NCBI GenBank assembly: GCA_900768845.1
Contig: CAAGEK010000043.1
Span: forward strand, 1-58,737
Direction of reading: 5' to 3'
Origin: Alphaproteobacteria bacterium
GTDB lineage: Bacteria > Pseudomonadota > Alphaproteobacteria > CAAGCB01 > CAG-977
DNA: 58,737 nt
The position numbers and the translations under genes are program-made. This document shows positions 1-7,226 of this stretch, piece after piece (positions within the stretch are counted from its first letter, which is position 1; each line of letters opens with the position of its first letter). The notes under the pieces were generated by a model. It was not told the DNA's origin, did no database searches, and saw only the letters and a list, made by a program, of their open reading frames with translations.

Positions 1-1
1 A

Positions 2-910
2 AATTACTGCCTCGACCATTCCTGCAGACCAGGGTGTGAAAGCAGTTCCGACTGTGGCAGTGGAAAGTATTGTAAAAACAATTCATGCATTGAAGGGTGT
101 GAGAAGGATGCGGATTGCAAATTAGATGAAAAATGCTATTCGGGTACTTGTAAAAATATTTGTGATACTGAAAAACTATGTACAGACCCGAAACATCCGA
201 GGTGCTGGATTGGTACAGTAATTGGACAAACTGTCTATTCCCATTGCGACTGTACGAGTACTTCCTGTGCTTCAGGAGAACGTTGTGTCGACGGAAAATG
301 CAAAACGACCACATGTTCAACGAACAACGATTGCGCAAATAATGAAATTTGCTCATCAGGAAAATGTACCGTATTAACTTGCGACGGGAAATGTACCGAT
401 CCTAAAAAGCCGAGATGTTTAGTAGGTTACCACCAAGCATTTTGTTATTGTACGAGTACGTCATGCGGAAGCGGGTATTATTGCGATTCTTCAACATGCA
501 AACCGAGTGTTTGCACAAGTAACAGCGATTGTAAATACGGGCAAACATGTGTATCCGGTGTTTGCAAATCACCCTGCGATGATAACCCGTGTACAAACAG
601 CAAATATCCGAATTGCAGGAATACTTATGACACTTATGACGGATATGTCTGCGAATGTACCTCATCTTCATGCGGAAGCGGATATAAATGCGAAGGTACT
701 TCTTCCGGAGTTTCGTACAATAAAAACACTTCCGATTCAGGTTTGTGTAAAGTCTCGCAAACAGAAAGCTGTACAACGAACAATGATTGTTCTGCGGAAA
801 AGAAGTGTACAGACGGATATTGCATTTACCGCAGTACTTGCACCTCCGACAGCAATTGTGCAAGCGGGGAACATTGCAGTGCAAACGGTTATTGTGCCGT
901 CGACGATTAA
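2..910 (+). CDS. Cysteine-rich repeat protein, C-terminal part (5' end outside the window)
   Basis: Reading frame 2 is open from the left edge to a TAA at 908-910 and gives 302 residues; the start lies outside the window. The protein is a run of short disulphide-type modules of the form CxxxxDCxxxxxCxxGxC, with linkers such as CTSTSCGSG and CTDPKxPRC. About one residue in six is cysteine, with many Ser, Thr, Asn, Asp and Gly and no membrane segment. The pattern resembles EGF-like or Dickkopf-like modules of secreted surface proteins, so an extracellular adhesin or host-interaction protein is the likely role (inference). It ends at a strong terminator. Two ATG-started frames inside it are shadows. 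Confidence is high that it is coding, low for function. Confidence 0.85.
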   Translation, partial: NYCLDHSCRPGCESSSDCGSGKYCKNNSCIEGCEKDADCKLDEKCYSGTCKNICDTEKLCTDPKHPRCWIGTVIGQTVYSHCDCTSTSCASGERCVDGKCKTTTCSTNNDCANNEICSSGKCTVLTCDGKCTDPKKPRCLVGYHQAFCYCTSTSCGSGYYCDSSTCKPSVCTSNSDCKYGQTCVSGVCKSPCDDNPCTNSKYPNCRNTYDTYDGYVCECTSSSCGSGYKCEGTSSGVSYNKNTSDSGLCKVSQTESCTTNNDCSAEKKCTDGYCIYRSTCTSDSNCASGEHCSANGYCAVDD

Positions 911-927
911 GTGCCTTAATTATAGCA

Positions 928-960
928 ACAGCCCCCCGAAACACAGGGGGCTGTCGTTTT
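928..960 (+). terminator. Rho-independent terminator of the Cys-rich gene
   Basis: The arms acagccccc (928-936) and gggggctgt (946-954) form a perfect 9-bp GC-rich stem, followed by cgtttt. It begins 18 bases after the stop of the Cys-rich gene. Confidence 0.85.
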
Positions 961-1005
961 GTATACGGCTGAAAAAACTGAAAACAACTTCCTTCACATA
1001 ACCGG

Positions 1006-1035
1006 CACAGCCTTTATGCGACCGGCTGTGTTTTA
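1006..1035 (+). terminator. Possible second hairpin terminator
   Basis: cacagcc (1006-1012) and ggctgtg (1024-1030) pair over an 11-base loop and are followed by ttttat. It may back up the first terminator. The rest of 911-1230 contains no gene that I can support. Confidence 0.45.
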
Positions 1036-1147
1036 TAGGGCGGGCGTTTGGATCCGAGTGTTTCCGTTCGTCCGCACTTCGGAAGGAAAACGGCAAGAGA
1101 TGTACCGTTTATAAGCTTTCAGGAACGGAGATTTTTCATTTATAAAA

Positions 1148-1172
1148 AATCCCCCTTCAATGAAGGGGAATT
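1148..1172 (-). terminator. Terminator of the 147-aa hypothetical gene
   Basis: A ccccttc/gaagggg stem with a tight loop (1152-1168). Read on the minus strand it is followed by attttttat. It lies about 60 bases after the stop at 1231. Confidence 0.7.
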
Positions 1173-1230
1173 TAAAAATAAACTCAGTAAACCGGTTAAA
1201 GCGATCCGAAACCCTTCCCTGAAAAACGAC

Positions 1231-1674
1231 TCAGCCTTTCTCTTGAAGTGCCGCCACTTCATCAATAAATGCACCGATTTCTTCCGACGATTTCCCGTCA
1301 AACGGATTCAATGACGAATCCGCCGTCAGATTTTCTTCAATAACCGGAAGTTTCTTAACAAGACGGACGGGAACGGAATACTCGATCTGCCCCGACTGAA
1401 CAGCGTCTTTCAGGCTTTTGGCATTCTTCGCTTCCGGTTTCGGTTCGACAAACGTCACTGTCGCCGCGGTTTCCAAAATCCGTGTCGCCAAGTCGTCCAG
1501 TTTTGTCAAGGCGACCGTCTGACCCGCACGACGATACAAAACCGCCGTCGTCCGGCCGTCGTACAACAACCTTGGCGATTCGGGTTTGTCATCATGCGGG
1601 CTGATAATAAAAGACATACTGCCGTCTTCTTCGACAAACCGGAAATATACCGGCTCAACCGTAATTTTTTCCAT
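1231..1674 (-). CDS. Hypothetical protein, 147 aa
   Basis: I chose the ATG at 1674 because GGGAGGG lies five bases upstream; the frame is open further up, but that part crosses the upstream gene's terminator. The product starts MEKITVEPVYFRF and is a small soluble protein with no signal peptide, membrane segment or cysteine-rich motif. A Pro/Glu/Lys linker (about residues 80-95) separates two halves, and the C-terminus is acidic and helical. I do not recognise the family. It sits just below another small hypothetical gene but is separated from it by a strong terminator, so it probably has its own promoter. Confidence 0.7.
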   Translation of the reverse strand: MEKITVEPVYFRFVEEDGSMSFIISPHDDKPESPRLLYDGRTTAVLYRRAGQTVALTKLDDLATRILETAATVTFVEPKPEAKNAKSLKDAVQSGQIEYSVPVRLVKKLPVIEENLTADSSLNPFDGKSSEEIGAFIDEVAALQEKG

Positions 1675-1691
1675 AATTCCCTCCCGAATAT

Positions 1692-1724
1692 AAAAAAGCT
1701 CTTTAGACGCGCTAAAGAGCTTTT
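1692..1724 (-). terminator. Terminator of the 114-aa membrane protein gene
   Basis: An 11-bp perfect stem, aagctctttag (1696-1706) with ctaaagagctt (1712-1722). On the minus strand it is followed by a run of six T. It starts 20 bases after the stop at 1742. Confidence 0.85.
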
Positions 1725-1741
1725 CCGTTTGAAAACGCCTC

Positions 1742-2086
1742 TCAGCGTGTTTGATTCCGGTGCAATTTCGCCGCCGCCGCAAAATCCAAAACAGGCACGG
1801 AGTCCTTTTCGGCTTTCGGAGCCTGATAATATTCCGTTTTGGGTTTTAACTGATCCTGTTCCTTTTGCTTTGCCTCTTCGGTTTTCATATAAGGCGTCGC
1901 GGCAATGACGCCCGCCAGCAAAGCCACGTTTATGGCCGCCGTGATTTTTAAGGTTTTCAAGTCCTTTTGCGTATAATTTTCAGGATTGGACGGCATAATC
2001 ACCATCCCGTTCGCCGCACCGTGAGGCAACAAAATAATCGGTTCTTTTACCGTTTCGGGTTTTTTCGGCGTTTCTGCTTTGTCCAT
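1742..2086 (-). CDS. Small single-pass membrane protein, 114 aa, hypothetical
   Basis: The start at 2086 (MDKAETPKKPE) is preferred because GGAAGG lies eight bases upstream; the ATG six bases earlier is too close to it. The N-terminal 45 residues are Pro/Lys/Glu-rich and presumably cytoplasmic. One hydrophobic segment lies at about residues 46-66, followed by a charged Lys/Gln/Glu tail. No family was recognised. It lies downstream of the YidE-like transporter with no clear terminator between them, so it may be cotranscribed. Confidence 0.7.
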   Translation of the reverse strand: MDKAETPKKPETVKEPIILLPHGAANGMVIMPSNPENYTQKDLKTLKITAAINVALLAGVIAATPYMKTEEAKQKEQDQLKPKTEYYQAPKAEKDSVPVLDFAAAAKLHRNQTR

Positions 2087-2169
2087 CGTCATATCCTTCC
2101 GACATCTGTAAAACGTACATTAAGAATAACACACTCGAAGATTTTGTCTATATTTTTTATCCAAAATCC

Positions 2170-3828
2170 TCAAATCAACAGTAAAGCCATGATTTGCGGA
2201 GCCAGAATCCTTAAACACATTGTCAGGGGATAAACGGTTGCATACCCGACGGCGGCCGCATCGCTGGCCGACATTTCATTGGCAAAGGCCAACGCCGGAG
2301 GATCCGTCATCGCCCCTGCCAACATACCGCTCAACGTCAGAAAATTGACATTAAAGACGCAACGAACGATCAACGCCGTAAAAAACAGGGGAAGGAATGT
2401 AATCAAAAAGCCGTACCCGATCCAAACCGCACCTTCCCCGTTCATCAGCAGATCAAAGAAACTGCCGCCCGAAGAAATGCCGACAACGGACAGGAACATG
2501 ACGATCCCGAATTCCCGAAGCGCGGCCGCCGCCGCAGGAGGCATATAAAAAATCATATTTCCGATATGCCCCTTCGCCGCCAGCAACAACGATACGACCA
2601 AAGGCCCGCCGGCCAATCCCAAACGCAGGGGGACGCTGACGCCCGCAACGAAAAAAGACATCGAGCCCAGCAAAACGCCCAACGCGATTCCCAAAAACAT
2701 CGGAATCAGGCGGATTTTTTCCAGTTCACGCCTGTCGTTCCCGACCAAGCGCAACAAGGGCAAAATTTCCGACGGACGGGCGACGGCCGTCACTTCGTCG
2801 CCGAAAGCCAACTTAAAATCCGCCACGGCGGGAAATGACCGGCCGTTGCGGGTGACTCGGGAAACGACCCAGTTTCGTCCTTCACGTCCGGCCAAAACCT
2901 CCAACGGCGCACCGAACAACGCGGGATTCGTCACCAAAAGCTTGTGTGCGGTGATTTCCGCCGCGCTGTCGGATATGAGATTATCGGAATGTTCCGCCTG
3001 AAACAGCTTTGTAACCGTCGGAAAATAACTTGAAGGCCCGACCAAATGCAAAGCATCGCCCGTTTGCAATTTCGTTTTCAGGTGAGGCACGATGAATTTA
3101 TCCCCCCGTTTCATACGGGAAACGACGACCCCTTGATGAAAAATCTCGGAAAAGCCGCCGATTTCAACGCCCTGACAATCCGGATTGCGCACGATCAGGT
3201 CGATACCGGACACTTCGGGCAAGCGGCTGTTTTTCAAGCTTTCATAACGTTCGACTTCTTCGGCAAGGTCTATTTTCAATGCAAAGCGCAACAAAACAAC
3301 CGTCAATAAAATACCGCCGATTCCCAAGGGATAGGCCATCGCATAAGCCATACTCGTCAAATCGGCGTTATAGGACGCTCCCGCCGCATTCAAATCGGAC
3401 AAAGTCTGTTGAGCCGCCCCCAGCGCAGGCGTATTCGTCACCGCCCCCGCAAAAAGCCCCAAAGCGACGGGCAAATCCAGCCCGCAAGCCTTGAACAACG
3501 CCGCCGTTATCAAAACTCCGCCCGCAACGATGCAAAATGCCGCCGTGTTCAGCAACATTCCGTTTTTCTTCAGCGCGCCGAAAAAACCGGCTCCGACTTG
3601 CATCCCGATCATATAAACGAACAAAATCAAGCCGAATTCGCGCATGAAATGAAGAGCCGATGCATCCAAACGCATCGAAAAAGTTTGAACATAATGGCCG
3701 ACGATCAATCCCGAAAACAAAACGCCGCCGATTCCCAAAGAAACGCTTTTGATTTTTACGCGCCCTAAAATCAGGCCGAAAAATGCGGCGACTGACAGGC
3801 ACAAAACGGTGAGAGCTGTGGTTGACAT
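2170..3828 (-). CDS. yidE: YidE/AspT-type putative transporter (AAE family)
   Basis: A 552-residue polytopic inner-membrane protein with the architecture of the aspartate:alanine exchanger family. It has a hydrophobic half at residues 1-180, two soluble RCK/TrkA-C-like regulatory domains at roughly 200-375, and a second hydrophobic half at 380-552. Both halves carry the family signature: GAVTNTPALGAAQQTL in the first and GAMTDPPALAFANEM in the second. Length and N-terminal sequence agree closely with E. coli YidE as I remember it (553 residues). The substrate is unknown; AspT itself exchanges aspartate for alanine. It starts 26 bases after nrdG and may be cotranscribed with the ribonucleotide reductase genes. 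Confidence 0.88.
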   Translation of the reverse strand: MSTTALTVLCLSVAAFFGLILGRVKIKSVSLGIGGVLFSGLIVGHYVQTFSMRLDASALHFMREFGLILFVYMIGMQVGAGFFGALKKNGMLLNTAAFCIVAGGVLITAALFKACGLDLPVALGLFAGAVTNTPALGAAQQTLSDLNAAGASYNADLTSMAYAMAYPLGIGGILLTVVLLRFALKIDLAEEVERYESLKNSRLPEVSGIDLIVRNPDCQGVEIGGFSEIFHQGVVVSRMKRGDKFIVPHLKTKLQTGDALHLVGPSSYFPTVTKLFQAEHSDNLISDSAAEITAHKLLVTNPALFGAPLEVLAGREGRNWVVSRVTRNGRSFPAVADFKLAFGDEVTAVARPSEILPLLRLVGNDRRELEKIRLIPMFLGIALGVLLGSMSFFVAGVSVPLRLGLAGGPLVVSLLLAAKGHIGNMIFYMPPAAAAALREFGIVMFLSVVGISSGGSFFDLLMNGEGAVWIGYGFLITFLPLFFTALIVRCVFNVNFLTLSGMLAGAMTDPPALAFANEMSASDAAAVGYATVYPLTMCLRILAPQIMALLLI

Positions 3829-3854
3829 GAAAAAACTTTCCGAAGCAAGGGCGA

Positions 3855-4550
3855 TTACGCCCGACGAATGATAAAGTTTAAAAATAAATCATTCAGCTCG
3901 GAAATCAAAGCTTTATCACGGAAAAAAGCGGAAATGTCTTCCGGCGGCGGCGGTGTTTCGTGTGTCGGGTGCGGGCGGTATTCCTGTAAAGCGTATGTTT
4001 TTACGCCCGTCCGCGACAATTCGCGAGCCAATTCCCCAAGCTCCGCAATACTGATCAGGCGCGGGTCAAGCGTCGTCCGCACCTCGAAATCAATCCCCGC
4101 ATCCAAAATCAAGTGCAAGCTTTTCAAGGCTTCCTCCCCTTTGGCTCCGGAAATGCGCTTGGCGTACTCTTTGAAAGGAACCTTGACGTCAAAGCCGATC
4201 CAATCGACCAAAGGCAAAACCTTTTTCAACCGTTCCGAATCCGCGCCCGCCGTATGCAAGCCGACGGCATATCCCATGGATTTGACCTGTTCCATCGCAT
4301 CGAACAGACCGTCCTGCCACAACGGTTCCCCGCCGCTGAACACAATCCCGTCCAACAGCTTGCGCCGCGTTTCCAAAAATTCGACGATTTTAGCCCAAGG
4401 CACGGTCGGAATGCCCGAAAACGGCTGTAATTCCGGATTATGGCAATACGGACACCGCCATGTACACCCCGCGCAAAACAAAACGGCGGCGAGCCTGTGC
4501 GGAAAATCCACCGTCGTAAAAGGCTCGACGCCGCCGATCGCTACAGACAT
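3855..4550 (-). CDS. nrdG: Anaerobic ribonucleotide reductase activating protein (radical SAM)
   Basis: A 231-residue radical SAM enzyme. It cleaves S-adenosylmethionine at a [4Fe-4S] cluster to install the glycyl radical on class III ribonucleotide reductase. The cluster motif is CTWRCPYC near residue 30 (CX3CX2C), followed by HNPEL, and the SAM-binding GGEP is present as FSGGEPLWQ. The N-terminal GGVEPFTTVDFP segment is typical of this subgroup. It starts seven bases after the stop of the small glycyl-radical protein, so the order is nrdD, radical-domain gene, nrdG. The radical it makes should reside on the 63-residue partner and not on the large subunit. Confidence 0.92.
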   Translation of the reverse strand: MSVAIGGVEPFTTVDFPHRLAAVLFCAGCTWRCPYCHNPELQPFSGIPTVPWAKIVEFLETRRKLLDGIVFSGGEPLWQDGLFDAMEQVKSMGYAVGLHTAGADSERLKKVLPLVDWIGFDVKVPFKEYAKRISGAKGEEALKSLHLILDAGIDFEVRTTLDPRLISIAELGELARELSRTGVKTYALQEYRPHPTHETPPPPEDISAFFRDKALISELNDLFLNFIIRRA

Positions 4551-4557
4551 GGCCGCT

Positions 4558-4749
4558 TTATTCCGCCGCTACGTCCAAAACGTTTTCACAGGCTTTCTTT
4601 TCGGAAAAGCAAACGCGTTCGGCGTATTCGCTTTTCTTGCCGATGTTAAATTCGGACACCGGACGGAAATATCCCATCACACGCGTCCATACTTCGCACT
4701 TTTGCCGTTCCGAATCGGAAAGCTGCACTTTAATGTCTTCGTTCGTCAT
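4558..4749 (-). CDS. Free-standing glycyl-radical domain of class III ribonucleotide reductase, 63 aa
   Basis: This 63-residue protein matches the extreme C-terminus of NrdD. CEVWTRVMGYFRPVSEFN contains the RVxGY glycyl-radical motif (the Gly before Tyr), followed by the usual GKKSEYAER. The large NrdD next door stops just after its zinc-ribbon segment and has no RVxGY motif, so the radical site is supplied by this separate chain. A ribosome-binding site GAGG precedes the ATG at 4749, which lies 37 bases after the nrdD stop. The two genes are in different frames, so this is not simple stop-codon read-through. Short NrdD-tail proteins are, as I recall, annotated in other proteobacteria. Confidence 0.85.
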   Translation of the reverse strand: MTNEDIKVQLSDSERQKCEVWTRVMGYFRPVSEFNIGKKSEYAERVCFSEKKACENVLDVAAE

Positions 4750-4786
4750 TTTGTTTCCTCGCTTTATAAAATCAACCGCGGCAAAA

Positions 4787-6850
4787 TCAACAGGCGCAAG
4801 CTTGCTGACGTTTCAAAGCCACCAATTCCTCGTCGCACAACGGACAGAATTTGTGTTCGCCGGAAATATAACCGTGTTTCGGACAAATCGAAAACGTCGG
4901 CGTTACCGTAACATAAGGAATCCGGTAGTTTTCCAAGACCCTCTTCAACAATGTCCTGCACGTTTTCGCATCCGAAATGCGTTCTCCCATGTACAAATGC
5001 ATAACCGTGCCGCCCGTGTATTTCGATTGCAACGCTTCCTGCAGGTTCAAAGCGGCGAACGGATCGTCCGTAAAGCCGACGGGCAATTGGGACGAATTCG
5101 TATAATACGGGGCTTCTTTCGTTCCGGCCTGTAAAATATCGGGATAGCGTTTCTGGTCTTCTTTGGCCAAACGGTAGGTCGTGCCTTCGGCGGGCGTCGC
5201 CTCCAGATTGTACATACTGCCCGTTTCCTGTTGGAAAACGACCATTTTATTGCGGATGTATTCCAAGAAACGGTTGGCCATCGCCTGACCGAATTCATCG
5301 GTAATGTCGTGTTCGTCGTTCGTAAAGTTGCGGATCATCTCGTTGACGCCGTTGACGCCGATCGTCGAAAAATGGTTGCGCAACGTGCCCAGATAACGTT
5401 TCGTATAGGGGAACAGACCCGCGTCGATGTGACGCTGAATGACTTTGCGTTTGATTTCCAGCGTCGAGCGCGCCAATTCCATCAATTCTTCCAAACGCGC
5501 CATCAAAGCGGGTTCGTCGCCTTTGTACAAATAGCCCAAACGTGCGCAATTGATCGTTACGACGCCGACTGATCCCGTTTGTTCCGCAGAACCGAACAAA
5601 CCGTTGCCCCGCGCCAGAAGTTCGCGCAAATCAAGTTGCAACCGGCAACACATCGAACGCACCTGACCGGGTTTCAGGCTGGAATTGATAAAGTTCTGAA
5701 AGTAAGGCAAGCCGTATTTCGCCGTCATTTCAAACAACAATTCGGCATTTTCGCTTTCCCACGGAAAATCCGGCGTAATGTTGTATGTCGGAATCGGGAA
5801 CGTAAACAAACGTCCCTTTGCATCGCCCGCCGTCATCACTTCAATGTACGCACGGTTGATCATGTCCATTTCCGTTTGCAAATCGCCGTAACAGAAATCC
5901 ATTTCCTTTCCGGCGATGACGGGAACCTGATGTTGCAAGTCTTCGGGACAAACCCAGTCGAACGTCAGATTCGTAAACGGCGTTTGCGTCCCCCAACGCG
6001 ACGGGACGTTCAGGTTATAAATAAATTCCTGAATTTGCTGGCGGACGCGCTCGTAAGGCATATTGTCCTTGCGAATGAACGGAGCCAGATATGTATCGAC
6101 AGAGCTGAACGCCTGCGCCCCCGCCCATTCGTTTTGAAGAGTGCCCAAAAAGTTCACCATCTGTCCCAATGCGCTGCCCAGATGTTTCGGGGCTCCCGAT
6201 TCGACCTTTCCGGGGACGCCGTTCAGCCCTTCCTGCAACAAGGTGCGCAACGACCAGCCGGCGCAATATCCCGACAGCATATCCAGATCGTGAATGTGAA
6301 AATCGCCGTTTCTGTGCGCTTCGCCCGCCGCACGGGGATAAACGTGGCTCAACCAGTAATTCGCTATGATCTTGCCCGAAACGTTCAAAATCAAACCGCC
6401 CAGAGAATATCCCTGATTCGCGTTCGCATTAACGCGCCAATCCGCACGTTCCAGATACTCGTTGACCGAAGACGCCACGTCAACCAGAGTCTTTTTATCC
6501 TGACGCGACTTGTTGCGGTTTTCACGGTAAACGATATAAGCACGCGCCGTCGTGTAGTAGTTCGCGGAAATCAAAACCTGTTCGACAACGTCCTGAATCT
6601 GTTCGATCGTCGGCAGGGCTTTCGCCTTTCCGAAACGATGGCGCAACACTTTCGTCACCTGATTCGTCAACAAAGACGCTTCGTCTTCGTCAAATTCGCC
6701 CGTGGCTTCTCCGGCGCGGCGAATGGCGGACATGATCCGTTCGGAATTGAAAATAACCTGCGTCCCGTCCCTTTTGACAATGCGGGACAGATCAGACCCG
6801 TTTTCCTCTTCGTTGGATACAATCTCCAATTTCGGCGTGTTTTCCGACAT
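4787..6850 (-). CDS. nrdD: Anaerobic (class III) ribonucleoside-triphosphate reductase, large subunit lacking the radical tail
   Basis: A 687-residue oxygen-sensitive enzyme that reduces ribonucleoside triphosphates to deoxyribonucleotides. Residues about 17-112 are an ATP-cone allosteric domain. The catalytic barrel follows, with HDLDMLSGYCAGWSL and SMCCRLQLD carrying probable active-site cysteines. Near the end is a zinc-ribbon-like segment, ICPKHGY then FCPLC; the second position of the first pair is His instead of Cys. The chain ends ACAC with no glycyl-radical motif, which is on the next gene. Two NrdR-like boxes overlap the promoter. The ATG at 6850 has no strong ribosome-binding site in view. 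Confidence 0.93.
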   Translation of the reverse strand: MSENTPKLEIVSNEEENGSDLSRIVKRDGTQVIFNSERIMSAIRRAGEATGEFDEDEASLLTNQVTKVLRHRFGKAKALPTIEQIQDVVEQVLISANYYTTARAYIVYRENRNKSRQDKKTLVDVASSVNEYLERADWRVNANANQGYSLGGLILNVSGKIIANYWLSHVYPRAAGEAHRNGDFHIHDLDMLSGYCAGWSLRTLLQEGLNGVPGKVESGAPKHLGSALGQMVNFLGTLQNEWAGAQAFSSVDTYLAPFIRKDNMPYERVRQQIQEFIYNLNVPSRWGTQTPFTNLTFDWVCPEDLQHQVPVIAGKEMDFCYGDLQTEMDMINRAYIEVMTAGDAKGRLFTFPIPTYNITPDFPWESENAELLFEMTAKYGLPYFQNFINSSLKPGQVRSMCCRLQLDLRELLARGNGLFGSAEQTGSVGVVTINCARLGYLYKGDEPALMARLEELMELARSTLEIKRKVIQRHIDAGLFPYTKRYLGTLRNHFSTIGVNGVNEMIRNFTNDEHDITDEFGQAMANRFLEYIRNKMVVFQQETGSMYNLEATPAEGTTYRLAKEDQKRYPDILQAGTKEAPYYTNSSQLPVGFTDDPFAALNLQEALQSKYTGGTVMHLYMGERISDAKTCRTLLKRVLENYRIPYVTVTPTFSICPKHGYISGEHKFCPLCDEELVALKRQQACAC

Positions 6851-6886
6851 TCAGGTAACTCCGTATTGTAAAAAATTTTAAAAACA

Positions 6887-6902
6887 ACACAATAGATTGT
6901 GT
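6887..6902. promoter_or_regulatory. NrdR box 1 (proximal)
   Basis: ACACAATAGATTGTGT: seven-base inverted arms around two central bases, matching the NrdR consensus acaCwAtATaTwGtgt almost throughout. It lies 36 bases upstream of the nrdD start. NrdR is the ATP/dATP-sensing repressor of ribonucleotide reductase genes. Confidence 0.8.
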
Positions 6903-6919
6903 GCTTCCCTCATCGAGAA

Positions 6920-6935
6920 CACCAATATATTGACG
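6920..6935. promoter_or_regulatory. NrdR box 2 (distal)
   Basis: CACCAATATATTGACG has the core CAATATATTG. Its centre is 33 bp from that of box 1, about three helical turns, as expected for cooperative tandem NrdR binding. The arms are less symmetric than those of box 1. It overlaps the predicted -10 element. Confidence 0.7.
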
Positions 6936-6951
6936 TTGCCTTTTTTAGCAA
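6924..6951 (-). promoter_or_regulatory. Predicted sigma-70 promoter of nrdD
   Basis: On the minus strand TTGCTA (6946-6951) and TATATT (6924-6929) are separated by 16 bp. The -10 element lies inside NrdR box 2, which fits repression by NrdR. Confidence 0.55.
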
Positions 6952-7226
6952 ACAAAATATTTTTTCAAAGGGGGCTTGACAAGGAGCGACGCGCCTGAAT
7001 CCGCCGATATTTTTTTCAAAGACCGGATGTCAAAAAAACGGGTTCAAAAAAAATCATTAAAGAAAAATTAAAGATGCGTTTACCCCGTTTTTAAAAAATT
7101 GTCAAAGCAAAACCCGCCTCCCCCGCGAAACCGGAAAAGGCAAGTCGCAATCGAACGAATTAAATCCGTAGAAAATGCGGCGATTCGCATACGCAACATC
7201 TTTATCAGGACGTCAACCGGAAAGAA
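6952..7226. other. Non-coding interval upstream of nrdD
   Basis: AT-rich sequence with long A runs and no supported gene, hairpin terminator or tRNA. A 64-codon frame here has no convincing ribosome-binding site or composition and is left out. Confidence 0.5.

Noticed and set aside
402..944. 180-codon minus-strand frame and a 164-codon plus-strand frame at 507-1001
   Set aside because: Both are shadows of the Cys-rich frame 2-910, which has the periodic CxxxxDC pattern and ends at a terminator.
4750..4790. TGA at the end of nrdD read as selenocysteine or recoded to join the glycyl-radical part
   Set aside because: The two coding parts are in different frames, a second in-frame TGA follows, and the small gene has its own ribosome-binding site.
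5579..6871. Long open frame (430 codons) on the plus strand
   Set aside because: It is antisense to nrdD, whose motifs are clear; the product is Arg/Gln/His/Phe-rich as expected of a shadow frame.
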